Assembly (NCBI GenBank): GCA_030141605.1
Contig: JAQGDQ010000007.1
Span: forward strand, 731,173 to 795,172
DNA length: 64,000 nucleotides
Direction: 5' to 3'
From: Tubiluchus corallicola
Lineage: Eukaryota > Priapulida > Priapulimorpha > Priapulimorphida > Tubiluchidae
The translations under genes were made by a program, and so were the position numbers. The notes beneath the pieces were generated by a model. It saw nothing but the letters and a program-made list of their open reading frames with translations. It was not told the DNA's origin and searched no databases. The stretch's first letter is position 1; each line of letters begins with the position of its first letter. Below are positions 42,901 through 57,700 of this stretch, in pieces.

Positions 42901-45900
42901 AAACAATGACAGCAGTTAGTGGATGGGTGTGGGGGGAGGGGCGGTGTGGGCGGTGCCACACTAGACAAGCTTGCACGCGAGTCGGTCAGTAAAATGAAGA
43001 AGCTACTATTGCCACCAACAGTACCTGAACTGGTAGTCTGTCTCAATGGGAGATCTTTGCAAAAAATAGAAAGAGACGAAATTAAAATGATGATGCCAAA
43101 AACAGTTTGCCAGAACCAATACAGTCATGGTGGCACGTATGACTATACATGGTCGATTACCGGGTGCATTGTGGTCAGGCGGGAGAAAGGCTGTTGAACA
43201 AGCATCGCGGCAGAGCGAATCGACTCGAATTTTACATACACACATCTAAGTCTCAAGCTGCTCTCGCTTAGGAAATAATTTCTGATGGTAAACATGCTGT
43301 ACTTATTAGTAAAAAACTGTTAGTAGCAAACAATGCGGTGCAGCGTGCACCTCAAAGTTACGTTCCATTGCATACTCATACAGTACCTACCATGTAGTTT
43401 AAAAATAGTTAACAATAAAAATAACCACATTAAAACTTAGTAGTTGCAATTTCAGAAATATAATCTATCACATTGATACCACAATAGAAATACCACTTGG
43501 AAATCACAATAGAAGATAATGTCCTACATTTAGAATGCTATTATTTCAATATGAAAACTCGTGCATATTTTTAATTTAAATCTACTATTTTTACATAAGT
43601 TTTAATGTAAACTGTCTTTTCATATCTGTTTTAAAGATTAATTGTATTTAGTTTAACAAATGAAATTTTTTGCATGTATATAATTAATTTATTATCAACA
43701 TAAATACCTTTTTCTAGATAAAGCTACCACAAAATTACATTTCTTCTACCAAAAAAGGAGCTTTCAATTTTTACCTGAAATTCTAAACTTGCGAACAAAT
43801 AACAACAGAAAGTTAACGTTTACTATTTTAAATCAATTGTCAAAATGAGTCAAAATTGTAATGAACGTTTCAAGCAAATTTTGACTATATTCATATCATC
43901 TGAAACTACAGAATTTTCAATGACTGCAGAATTTTCAATGAATAAGTGACTAACAAACTTACAGTGACTGAGAAGGTGCATTTTCTGGAACAGTCTGGTA
44001 ATAATCGACCGAGTAAAACTGCGGAGGCCGATCACCGACTATAATTGAAAGGGTCTCCAGGTCGGACTTCTGTGGTACTCGATGACCATTTTTATCAAAT
44101 GCCACACCGTTTTTGTCAATGGCAACAACCCGCAACGCGTACTCCATCGGTATACGGAACTGTCCTGGACGACGTGTGCGGACATTTCCATTGTATTCAT
44201 CCACTTCAAACGCATCTTCGCTACCTTTATATAAAGAACATACATGATACAATGAACCCATGAAACTGATTTAATTACAGTGGATGGATTCTGAGAGATT
44301 AACACGCCTTGAACCACTTGAGAACAGGTTGTCCCACTCACTTAGATTAATGAGTTTATTTGATTATCTACAAAACTGCAGCAATATAACAAACAACACT
44401 TTATGCAACTAGAAAGAATGGCTAAAATACGAACTAGATGTACCATATATAGGATTGGCTAAGATGGCATTTTTAACAAGAGTTATTGGCAGTGAAAGAA
44501 TCCATGTACATAAACATGGTAATCTGTTGCCGTAGCATCATAACAAACGAATTTATAGCTTTTTGTCGGAATTATAACACGATAATTCAGAAAAATTATA
44601 TAAGAAGGGCATAGGTAAATTGTTATTCAAGCAAATGTGAATTATAGCTCATTTTTGTGTTCAGTCTAGCAACAAAATTTTCTATAGACCAGACCAGACA
44701 CTAGAAATTGGTGTTTATGTAAAAAACTAGTTATCATAATTTAGATAGGGCAGATATGTAATGACCTCTGTTTGCTGAACAATAGTTATTGAAGTGTAGC
44801 TACGCTGTTCGTATCATTTTGAACAAGTTAGCTGAATTGTTCATGGTGTATAAGTGTCACACAAAAACGGAAATTAGGTACTTTAAAGGTCCTAGGAGAG
44901 TGAGTTAATATAATACAAGTAATTTTCATTTTATTTCTCAAAAATAAAACAGGCCACATTATTATGGTATAAAAAGAAAACTTGAACTATCACCCACAGT
45001 CCCTCTCTCTCTTTCTCTCTCACTCTCAAAACAGAATTTTAACATTTCAGCCTTGTAAACAATTAAGCTTGCACTCAAAAAACTTAGGTCAGCCCCAGAG
45101 ATACAGGGTTTGATTAAGTTTTGTTAGGTTGGGAAAAATGTATCAATCTCATCATGAATGTCTGTATTGCCTAGCATTGCATTGCCTTTTAACTTGTGAT
45201 CTTAATGATCATAATGATTTATTAGCTAACCGTAATGATTTTATATATTGTGACTATCATGTTTACTGCTAACTTTTCATACCTCAATACCGCTAAGATT
45301 GTTAACATTTAAAACATATTGCCACAAATATACGGCTACCAAACATGGAGATTAGATGAGAAAATTAACACTCTTGCTCTTTTCATGCAATACAGAAGTC
45401 AGAAAACTGTGACAAAATTACCAAATCTCCTTTACAGAACACACACACACATATATATATACATATATTACGTTTATAGCTGATATGTTGCCTCCTCACA
45501 AACAGTTCCAGAAGCGATTTATTAAGCTTTATTTTTAGTGCTTAAATAACAGTAATCACAATATTTTATTTATTTTGTTCAGCAAGCTCAGTATTGTTTC
45601 ACTTCAATTATGGGATACGATTTAGTGACAATCTCTAACCAATATGGAATTGACAGTTCTTGTCACGAGTTTATATCAAAAGTGCTGCATCTCATTACTG
45701 GTAAAATGCTTAATATCAATGACAATTAGCTGGCAGTTGTTACATTTATAAAAGAAATTTCATGAAGTACAGAAACCAAGTATTTTTATTTCTTTAGAAA
45801 GTCTCAACTATAGGAAATTTTAAATTATTGACCACTTGTTGAGACCAAAATGCTAACATAATTGAAGGCTATGGTTTATTATTATTTTACTTTACTTTTA

Positions 45901-46952
45901 ACAAATTAACAAACTTTTTTCCTTTAACATGTACAGCTTGAACTAATTTATTATTATATTATAAACAACACCTTTTGTTGTTTTTGCCTGTGTATTTATT
46001 GTACCATTTATGAGTACGAATAAATGGTATAAATAAATAATAAATAAAAACGCAGCTACTAAGACAAAGAAAATAAATTAAAGGCCGTTGTCTATTAAGA
46101 ATGTCACCTCTCAAGTACTGTACTTTCATACAGCATAAAGAATGTTTCCACAATTTTATATTTCAACCATCTTATGATCACTCTACTTCATAAGTTGTTT
46201 GAATATGCGAAAACGAGTATAGCAGTAATACATACTCAAATCCAACTCAATCTTATATCTGATGTCCGCATCTTTGTCCGCGTCCGTGGCTTTGAGGACA
46301 TACACCAGCTCCCCCTGTGGCGCATTTGCACTGACGACGGTCTGAAATGGTCGCGGTGTGTTGATGAACACGGGCTTCTCGTCGTTGACATCTCGGACAT
46401 TGAGGACAACGGGTTGAACTTGCTCGACTGCAATAAAAACACACGTTCGTAATGAGCACGACTGAAAACGGAATTACAGGAAGGGAAAATAGATAGGATA
46501 ATTAGGGGTCCAAGTTCCTGCGCGTGGCGGTAAATGACTCTCCGGGGAAATGAAAACTTGTGAGCAGATTCTGCTGAGCTGCACGTCTGTTTCAGATTCC
46601 TACGGAATGTCACCAGACATCATCCGAGAAGCTGAAAAATGAGCAGGGAAGTAAATTGCATCGAGTGCTTTCCACAAGATAGGAGGTTTAGGGAAAATGT
46701 TTTCGAAGGACTTTCAATCATGATAGATAAAAACAGTAATAAAGACGCCAGGAAGAGAATTTTATATTTCTCTTTCCGAAATACAAATTTCCAGTGAAAA
46801 ATGGTAATCAACCAAGGTTTAATTAACAATATGTTTTTAAGTACAGTAGATTGTTATTAAAAATATCTGTGATCCGTGTGCCCACAGAGAGCATTAATGA
46901 AGGCTTATGTAATGGAACAACTTTTCAACCCACTGTTCTAAAGTTAGTAAAA

Positions 46953-47051
<99 letters not shown>

Positions 47052-50000
47052 TAGGTACGTAAGTATTTTATATATCGCCTATATACAATATATTCAATAC
47101 AAAAACCAAAGTTATTAGTTACAAAAAACAAAGCAAAATGACACGGCGATTAATAATTTAATACAGGGTTGGTTGGCGAAAAATTCTATGCGCTTGCAGA
47201 TTGGATAGATGTAACGTAACTGGTAGATAAAAACATCTGATGATGTCTGACGAACTATTAAAGAGAAAGTCTCACAGCCAATGGCATTCAGTTTAACTAA
47301 AAATACCACGGATATCATACAAAAATGTCAAGTACAGGGCAACACAAGAATAAGATCTGAAAAAAGAACCCCAATTCAAATTATTTCAATAACAAATAAG
47401 CTATTAAACTTCGGGTGCAAAAAAGGCTATTGGGTTATCAGCATTTGCCTGAAAACTGTCTTAAACGACTTTTTCAATTCTGTCGTCTTCGTGCCGTGTG
47501 TACATGATGTACAGAAAGAAAAACAGACAAAAGAGAAGCCCGCTCTAGACGTGAAACAGCTTTCCTCCACCCGCCACGCCAGAGCTAATCGATCAACAAG
47601 AGAAGACGTTGCCTCTACTCATGAGTCATCGCTTGGGAAGCCAGAGTAAAACCAGCAACAACAATAACCTTTCTGAGAATAGCCAATTACACTTCACAAA
47701 CATCGACGATTAGAAGAGCGTGGATCGATACCCATCAAAGGAAAATAAGAAACCATAACAAGAATTTGAAGGAGCGAGTAAACAACCAAGTATAATTAGG
47801 CGGCTGCCAAACGGCTATAATTCTAGATTTTTCGGATTCTACAGCCCTGGTATTTTCGCACGTTTTTGTGAAACGAGCAGGCGGGGTGCGAAGGTAATTC
47901 ACATGGGTCATAAAATGCCTGCAAAACATTTAAACACCAGATATTCCCAAAGGAATAAAAACCGCGAGGGAATCGTCCACAGACATCTGGCGACAACGAA
48001 AGAAAATTTTCAGGCGATAATTGCATTTTGTGAGCGACAGGTCTTAGCTCTATGAGTGATGCTGCCGCTGAGTCACGTACTTCTGAGTAAATAATGAACT
48101 TTAAAGGTGAAGAAACAGCATCAGACAGCATTTCTACTTCCTAGCAGCAGTACATATTATCAATAAGTAGTGTTTGTACACTAGAAACTATGAAGTCGGT
48201 CTAGAACCTCTAGGTGATCAAGACGCTAGAGGGTTAAAGAGCTTGAAGCAAGAGCTGAAAGAGGCTAGAAGACTAATTAAAGTCATGCGCATTGCACACA
48301 GTCATTTGTCCAATTTCACAATTTTTAAAAAGTATCTCCGGATATCCATTCCTAGCAGTTAATTTTTAAAAAGAATAACCTACTTAGGTGGATGAAATCC
48401 AAACATTCGTTCAAATCAGACGTTTCTGCTTGATCTATTTTCCCATCCTGAGTAGAAAGTTGGATCTGGTGTAACTAAATTTTAGTGGAACACTGAAGCG
48501 GAAGGTCAAAGGCCACATATAGTTTAAAAAAGGTGGCATCTAGACAAATGTAAAGTGATTTATTTAAAAACTAGGCACTTTTCACGAAGAAACGAGGACT
48601 TTCTAGAGGCTGGTTTAAGACTAACGAACGGCGAAAGATTGGGAATGAAGAGAGAGAAGGAAACATTGAACGTCAAGCTATTATTTCCAAACGTCGCAAG
48701 CCTAATTCCGGAAATAAGTCGTTTTAAATATACACTGCATTTACAGCTTAGACAGAATTATGAAAACTAGTAAGCTAATGGGGTACAAATCTGCCAAAGC
48801 ATACGAGTTTAAACATCGATTTTAAAGCAACGCCTAGAATAGTTTCGTAAAGTGCACAGAAAACCAGCAGCGAAAAATTCTGAAAAATAACATCTTCAAA
48901 CGAGCTAAGCATAACGACACTTACATATGATACTTTAATATAGAACCAATCATTGTCTATATCACAAACTTATGTAGCGTTTATGTAGCGTCCGGAATGC
49001 GGAGGTGGATAACGCATTCCGGATGCTACATAAGCGCAATTTTAACTTGTATTCATGGAATGTTGATGATTGGACAATGTGACGTATGTTTGTCTGTAGC
49101 TTTCATTTTCTTATAAGTGGGTAAAGATAGCTCCTAGTAAGGGGGTACTTAAAACAAATTGCAATAGAATTTTTCTCTTCAGATTCTGTTAGAACATGGT
49201 TTTAGGTGCCCTCAGCAAAGATCGGCCAAAATCGGCTTTGGTATTTTCGAGATATACGCATAAATCCAAGATGGCGCCCACTATAATCGCCTTATAATAG
49301 TATTGTGACGTCATCGTGACGTCACATTTGAAAAACGATCCTATTTTTGGAATCCCCGAGTGTCCTATCAGTCGATAATACATATTTTTCATCTCGGCTC
49401 GATGGTTTAGGAGATATAACTGATTTTTGGCCCTAGTATGCGCCATCTTGGCTTTATACATATATCTCAAAAATACCAAATCCGAGTTTGGCCGATTTAT
49501 TGTTGAGGGCACCTAAAACCACATTCTAACAGAATCTGAAAAGAAAAATTCTATTGCAATTTGTTCTCTATGTTCCTTGTTATCTTTACCCGCCTGTTAG
49601 TGGACTTTACTCTCTTTTGTTATCAGTGCCTCTCATCACTACAACAGATGTTTCATCAATGATTAGTAAAGTATCATGGCTTACTAACTTACATGGCTGA
49701 CTAAATAAACCCGTACGAAACACATATATCATAAAGACTGGATAAATTTTGAATAAATGATAATTTGGAGTAGTTTCAAAAATGTAGCTGGCTGAACTTA
49801 ATTGACAAATCACATAATAAAGCTGGTAAAGGAAATTAAAGAGTTCGTCAAAATGGAGTGAATTTTGTTGTAAGGTTAGGCCAAGCCTTATAATGCCACT
49901 GGCTTGACAAAAATCTTAAATACTGAATGTAGTTATCAAGGAGAAAAACCTCTCTCGAGTCTCGCATTCATCATTTCACAGAATAGAACCCCCGTATGAA

Positions 50001-51650
50001 AGAGCTAGATACAATTACCTCAGTGTATGCAAACTCGATTCTCAGTTGACTGAAAAGGGTTGCCAGCTTTGACAGCAGTGCGTGACGTCAATACAAAGAG
50101 TTGCTTCGCTAGCTGACAAGTCACCACAGAAACTTTATACAGACACCGTGCAGTTGGGTAAACAGAACGCCAAGTCAGCCCCAATAATTCGTGCTAAGAA
50201 AGCACTGGCAAGAGTAGATAAACAGGATTTTATAAAATCCGTATGACCGGTTGGAGGAAAATTGAATGGAACTCAAAGCAAATAACGAGGCTACTTATAG
50301 ATAAAAAGTTTTCACGGGGGTTCAGCGGAGTGAAAAAATAAATTGGACGAAGTAGCCGCTTTTAAATTCGTATGGACGAAATGCTTTGCTATGAGTCCAT
50401 AACATGCCAGGACTAGTGTAGGAGAAATAAGTACGGTGATAGAGAGTAATGAGTCCGATGAGTGTGGTGACAAATAATAATGTTGGTGTTATTTTTGTAC
50501 ACTTAGGAAGTGCTAAAAGTACTTAAACCACAGTAAACGGTTGGAATACGACATTAGTGTACACTTAGGAAGTACTTAAACCACACCAAACGGTTGGAAT
50601 ACGACATTAGTGTACACTTAGGAAGTACTAAAAGTACTTAAACCACAGTAAACAGTTGGAATACGCATTAGAAACACAAAATTTCGCAACTTTAAAAATA
50701 CTAATTTTTTTCACACTGGCGCACTAATACGCTGCGGCACGTTCACATAGAAAATAAGAAGCTGGCAAATATGAACTGTTAGTAGTGCAGCTGCACCTGA
50801 GTATTAAGCACCTCCACATTAAGCTGCAAATGACACTGCAAAATTAGTATTAGACCAAATATGACAAATTATAAAGAAGAAATGTATCGCTTCAAATTTG
50901 ACCTGCGATGGAATAAAACTAAAATTATTATTGATTAATTTCTGAAACTAAAACCGTTTTTCCCCTTATCATTCTTTTGCAACTTATTTATTTCCTCTTT
51001 CGTTTTTTTCTCACAACTACTACATCCTTCTCTTTAGCAAGATTGCCCCTTCCCCCACCAAAACAAATCAAATCCTTCACAAAATTTTAAATTCGATCTC
51101 GTTGAGCCGCGCTTGTTCTCTTCTACTCGACCGAGTTGCTCCCTAGATCTCATCAGAGATATGAAGCTACTTCCTGTCTCTCTCCGCCTTATATCAAGAT
51201 GCACAGAATCCTTGTGGCTCTTCGTGTATCGATCCACAGCCTCATTTACTGACCAGCAATTTCATACACTTCACTTCCACACCCCGGATTACATTCGATA
51301 TTACTAGCAATCGAGTGCTGTTCAAGAACACTTCGCTGAGCCAGTGGCATTCTGCATGGTTTAATGCTTGCGCCCATGCTTTTATTCAAGTATACATCAT
51401 TATACTGGACATCGATATTAAACTAGTAAGTACAGTGGCTTTCAGGCATAAATCATTGGACCTGCTGAGTTTAGTTGAATATAACACATATACAAAATTA
51501 ATTATTATCCTTCATGCTAAGACTTCAGAGAGTTCAACACAAGGATTATTGTTGTTGTTAAATGAATTAGTTGCTTCACTCAATCCTTCCCTCTCTCTCG
51601 CCCTTCCTCTCTTTGTCTCATTACTCAACCCTTCCTCCTTTTCTCTCTTG

Positions 51651-51712
<62 letters not shown>

Positions 51713-54700
51713 ATGAAGCCCACGGCACTTCTTTCAATTTTCTCGTTTTCAGCAACATTATTAATTCATAAAATTTCACGCATTTTCTCTGAGGTGCTCC
51801 TAATACCAGATAAAAGCATCGTAAAACATTTAAGCGTCAACGACAAGTAAATTCCGGATAGATATTTAATGAATTTTTAAGGAATGACGACGTCCAAAGA
51901 CAGCAGACAAAACATCCCCATCCGCTAATAGCCCGTACATGTAATCAGCTGCTCCAGTACATGACAGCTTCAATCAACAACGCTCCATCATCAACGACGA
52001 AAGCAAGAGTTACAGTGTAAGCAAATGGACGGACGGCAGAAAGTTTATTATCGTTATGCCTGCCCTAATGGCTGCCATGGCATTACTGTAGCAATGCATA
52101 TTATACTCACTGAGGCCAGCTTCTGTACTGTTGCTGCTGCTGCTGAATCTCGTGCTCAGTGGTATTGATTCTACAAAGGAGGCAGCATGGGTATTGATTG
52201 TTGAGTTTACAGACACGGTCGGTCGGTCGCAACTCACACTTCCCATACGACACGAGATAGCAGAGCCGTTCAACGCCCGATCCACTTTAATTTCACACAC
52301 TGATGAATACGAGGCTTACGATCACGTTCTTTGGTTACAAGACAAATAATACGGCCACGTAATTAAATTCAGGGATAAAAGTATGGGCTGGCGTCTGCAT
52401 TCCCGGTGTGTTGGAGCTCAGTGTATGTTGAAGACGGAAATAATGTTCAGGGCAACAATATCAGGTTATTTTCATTATTTTGAAAAATTTTCTGATAATC
52501 GACATAAAGCAATTCTGAGCAATGTTTTGAAAAGGATTACCGTAAGTGACAAGGATGATTTAAACGCCCAAACAACAACAGCAGAGGTTTTGAGAAAGCA
52601 AAGGCAACAGCAAAACGTTGACCAAGTGCACAATGAAAAATAGTGAAAAGTACTAGAGTAAGGGATTAGTAGTATCCTCGACATGCAGATAGCTGTGTGA
52701 ACAAATTGTAAAGTGACTACTGATAGTTAGGAACACCAAGCCTGATAAACAAATGGATAGATGAACGCCAGTACTTCACTTCAGCGTGTTTTCAATGAAT
52801 TGTCCTGGCATAGTCGCTTCTGCTTTGTGTGTTAAATATCAGCTTAACCACAACAAGTAAAAAAAACTACTATTATTGAAATTAGTTTACAAAAACCCAT
52901 CTCCCAGTGCTTCTTTGTTTAGACTGGAGCTGTTTTTGATGCTCTTTCTTCATTGACTTAAACATAATAGCTTCTGCTTTTCACTAGGCTTAAAGGACAA
53001 GTAAACCTTTTACTCACATAAAGCCAAAAAAATCGCCTCGATATTTTGTGTCACCTACATAAACCCTTTACTTACATAAAGCTAAAAAAATTCGCTTTGA
53101 AATTTTGTGTCACCCACATACTACTGCATTATTGTGAGCAGAGCTTTTATCTCCAGCAACGCTGTATAAAACTTAAAAGTTTAAAGTCCCGCGATGACCG
53201 TTAGGCCCAGCCATTTTGACGGTAAGTCATTTGAAACAAGTTTAGATAAAAATTTGGTAAGGTTTGAAAAAATAATCAGAGCATTCGTAGCATCTAATTA
53301 TGCAAAAGTATAACTTACTTTATCTTGTTAATAAGTTTAATAATGTTTTTGGCGAATCAGCAGTGACTCGGAAGTTGAGTCAGTGACATTTTACCAGTTG
53401 GCGTGAACAATAATTTTTTTTCCTAGTTATAAGACTTTGCAATAGGTAAGCGTACTGTAAGGTACAAGAAAACTTTGTACAGAACGTGTTTTGGACATAT
53501 TCTAAAATTAATTTCCATCCTTTAACTTGCAGAGAATACTATTAACCTATGTGCACTTTGATTTGCCGCTAATTTTCACAACAAAAGTTGAAAACTATTT
53601 CTGCATATTATTTGGTGATTCATTCCACCAATGAAATTTATACTCGACTAAGTTAGTAAAAACATCTGAAATTTTGATAATAAATGTGGACACGTAGCAT
53701 AGTATGAATAAAACGATTTCAAATGGAATGTTTATGCATTCATAAACGTCAGTAAGAAATTAATTACGATGCACGTCAAAATAAATTATAATTCTTATTG
53801 ATTATGAAGGTGATGACTCTCAGATGACTTTATACGCGCAGTTACGAAAATGATGGCTGACCTAGGATGATGATACACACGGGACATCTGGGAAGTCACT
53901 TATCCCTCTTCCCTCATTGCTTAAATAGCTGACTGCAATCTATCAGGAAGTAATGTATTTTTTTTCAGAGAGATCTAAGCCAAAAACCTTTTCACTGGAA
54001 AAGCTAAAGACAAGGCTTTATGCAAAAAATATATACATATTGCTTTTGCATTTTATTCTTAATGAGCAATGAAAAAGCATTATAAAGTTTTCATTTTTTG
54101 CGAAATCACCTACGTCTCTAAAACGGGGTTTTCATTAATGTAATTAGGAATAGTTAGCCTCTGCGAAGTTCATCATGTTGTCGCCCGGTCTCGATCATCA
54201 TACTCTAAAATATGATGGATGGCAATGATAATGATAAAATCACGATGAATTTTCAATCAATTTCGTATTGTCTACCAAACATGGACACTCTTATTTTTGT
54301 CTATATTGCCTTTTTTACTTTCTCGTATTCTGAGATCTTAGACTATGTAGTAAAATATTATAAAATTCACCAAAGTATGAAAAGTATTCTCTTACATGAT
54401 CTGATTGGAGGTTGCTTTGTCGGTGCCACCCACGTGGATCCGCCTAAACACTCTCTGCAGAGATGCGCCATTACAGACGCGCCTACACCACCTATGCAAT
54501 GATGCGCCATGATAGATCCACCTACACCCCTGTACGGTGATTCGCCACTGTGAATCCGCCTCAACCCCCTGCGCAGTGATGCGCCACTCTCTCTGTGTGA
54601 CTTTCCAACGCCAGGCCGGTTTGTTTGCAACAAGAATGCTAATCCGAACAAAAACTAGCCAATTCGTAGCTAGGAAGAAAGCAATAGTATGCTGGCAAGT

Positions 54701-57700
54701 CAAACAAAAACATTTTACAGTATTATGCTAAGATGTATGGGCTGTGCAGCGTACATCCTCTCTCTGCTTGCCAACTGTAGCAAAAAACGACGACAAATTT
54801 CTGAAGAATAACAGGCGTGGAGCTAAACGAATAATTCTGGCTAAAGAAAGTAGGCGATAAAATATAACGCCCGAAGGTTAAAAATCCTCTCTGAAAGGGA
54901 AGAAATCTCACAAAGTACCAAGTTACAAATTATTCAAATGCTGGTTCAAATAAAATTAATTAGATTTATGACTAATAAATATAAATAAAAATGACTGTTC
55001 GACAAGTAAAAATATTTCATCAAATATCATCAAAGTAAGTCGGTAAAGAATCAATAAAATTATCGAAAAAGCAACTTGACACATTTTCTCCTTGTTGACT
55101 ATATAAGTATATTTTGTAGTCCAATAAAGCTAAATTGTAATTTAGTGTAAATAATTAATTAACTGTACTTAATTGTGAAATACTACTAACCGACATTGGT
55201 ATACTGACTTGTTAATGTTTGATTATTAAAGGAAAACCGGACGATTGCTTAGACTCAATCTCATTTTATTTTACTGTCCAAAACATACATTTTCTTGCCT
55301 ATAAAAGTTAGCAATTGTTTCTTATATTTGAATAATTAGCTCAGAAAGTTTATTAACGGCAACCGAACACAGCTATTGCATACGTCAGAAACTAACCACA
55401 GTTTGTGCAATGACAGGCATCTCCCTTGCGCGTCAAGCACGCTAGCGTAAGTGTTACTGCTTAAACGCGTGATGCCCCGAAAATGGGCTCTACGTTACAT
55501 CACGTCAGAAACTAACACTGCAGTTATGGTTATCACGGTACCACCTTCTAGTTATTGGCCACGCGAAGGTGACAAAAGGCGCCGTTGCCAATCTTAGTAG
55601 ATTCACTGAGTCGCGCGTAGCTTTGAAAGTTTAACGAAATTTGAGTATCCAAGGTAACTATTATTTAATCTAAGCTTTGATTAAAAAACTATTGTAGTTT
55701 TCAATATTTTAAAGCATTCTTTATTCTTTATAATGTTTACACAATCATCCAGTTTTCCTTTAATTATGATGTGTTACATTGTTTTGTATTGATGTACTGC
55801 TTTGTAATATGGACTTTGTTCCGAAATAAAAGTAGTCAATAAAATATCAACCCAAGTAAATAAAAACGTCATTCTCTTTAACGTGTATTGTAATTTTGAA
55901 ATATATTCACCAGTTATCGCCCGATGTATAAGTTTATTACGATTAACCCATACAATCAACCATATCACGCATACAAAGCCATGCTAATGAAATGTCAAAT
56001 ACATGTATAGACTTTTGGCCAACTCAGCGTAAATGTAGTAGATACTGACTCGCCTTACAAGTGCAAAAATCGAAACAAATAATTTCACAAAGAATTGATT
56101 TCGTGAAAACTGCTGCTTTCATATATACAATTTCAAAGAACAGCCACGTTTTAGCTGCAAATCTAATGATCTTGATCAATCAAAGTTTTAAAATAGGCTA
56201 AAAATGATACAATGTGTTGTAATTCGACTTAATCAGTCTTTATCACCAATAAAAATTCTTTTATTGTACATCCGAGAGAAAATTTCTGAAGACGAAATTA
56301 CTGCAGTGCAGAGAAACTTATTTAGCTTTGGCTTTACATAAAAGCTAAACCTGAACAGAACACGTTACTTATTAAAAACTGTAAACTACACAAAAGTTTA
56401 ATGTCTCTAATAACTGTACTTCTCGTCTACAGCGTTACACTGCAGTCAATCCGTCCCACCCACAGCCCACACGTCTGATGTACCCTATTTTTACGAGTAA
56501 TAACTCTTGAAATGTGATAGGCCTATAACACGACCGCTTCAGTGCGGACAGAAAATCGTTTGACTACCAGACGTCTAGGCTAAATGAGATGTTGCAAAAA
56601 ATTAATCTTCCGTTGGAAGTGTTCTTGTCAGTTTCAATTTGATAAATATTTTGTAATCATTTAACATGTATAACTGCATGTATCTGAGCACAAGGCAGGC
56701 AAAATGAGGTTAAACGATTTTCCAAGCTAAATAGTCTGCTAAATTATGGCATTTTAATTCAAACAAACAACAAAAGTTTAGCAATTTTTTTAAATGGATT
56801 TTCATTTAGACTGTGACACAACAAGATTTTAAATGACGCTAAAGAGCTGACAAAGTAATGCTCGAACAAGTTCTACCTCTAGTTGTTAAAAAATTATGAC
56901 AAGCTTTTTTCAGTCGTTTAGACGAGTGTATGCCACATGCTCATGAATGTATTACAACGCGTGAAAGTTATTGTCAGTCTTTCTTTTCTTTTTGTTCTTT
57001 TAGCTTCACATATATGATCAAAGAACGTTTAACGAAGTCAGCGAACTCGGCTCGTTTGTATTTAACTTTTGAATTAAATTATTAAAGTTTCAAGTGTAAC
57101 AGCAGTGACTCACCACTCTCAGAATTTGTTACAGAAAAGTCGAAAATAATCATTTTACACAAAAAGATGTCACATGCTTTTAGCTTTTCACAGAACTGTT
57201 TCTCTGTGAACATCTGCTAGTTGTTTGATTATTTATACATGTATTATGACCACGTAAAATTAAAAGGAGCATCAAAGGTCATTTTCATTTATCTAGAAGC
57301 CACAATTTCCTGAATTCTATCATCCTCCTCAATTAGCTTATTTCTTGTTGAAACTTCCTCAATATAATTTGTATTCACCTTTTGAGAATTTGTAACTTTT
57401 AAAAGAAATACCTCTTTTAATTGCCCACCTTGATACTATGTGGGTATTGTAGTACTCTAATACAGGATAATGAAAAAATAATGTTTTAGTGCCTTAATCT
57501 ATGTCAAGATTTAGATGGTCTGTCATGGACTGGTAGGAATTTAATGGCAAAACAACCTAGGTAAGTATCTTTTAATGATGCAGTCTAGACAGACTCCAAA
57601 AATTTCATTCTGATCAAGAAACTATTGAAAAAAGCAACTTACTTTAAAACAAGTGTTTTTTCCGAGTTCAATCTGACTGCCAGTGACTAATAATTACTCA

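Noticed and set aside
46236-46613. 125-residue frame overlapping exon 2
   Set aside because: An off-frame shadow of exon 2, which carries the DVNDE cadherin signature.
47281-47649. 122-residue plus-strand frame in intron 1
   Set aside because: No recognisable domain, AT-rich codons, and no supporting splice or promoter features.
49189-49512. 107-residue minus-strand frame
   Set aside because: Lies wholly in the MITE and its inverted arms. No protein family resemblance.
50497-50671. CRISPR-like array
   Set aside because: The repeats are adjacent without unique spacers and the locus is animal intronic DNA.
51315-51771. 133- and 66-residue plus-strand frames rich in Ser and Leu
   Set aside because: Translations of the CT dinucleotide tract.
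54367-54703. 94- to 103-residue frames with a 13-residue repeat on the minus strand
   Set aside because: Produced by the 39-bp minisatellite. No splice context, family motif or codon evidence.
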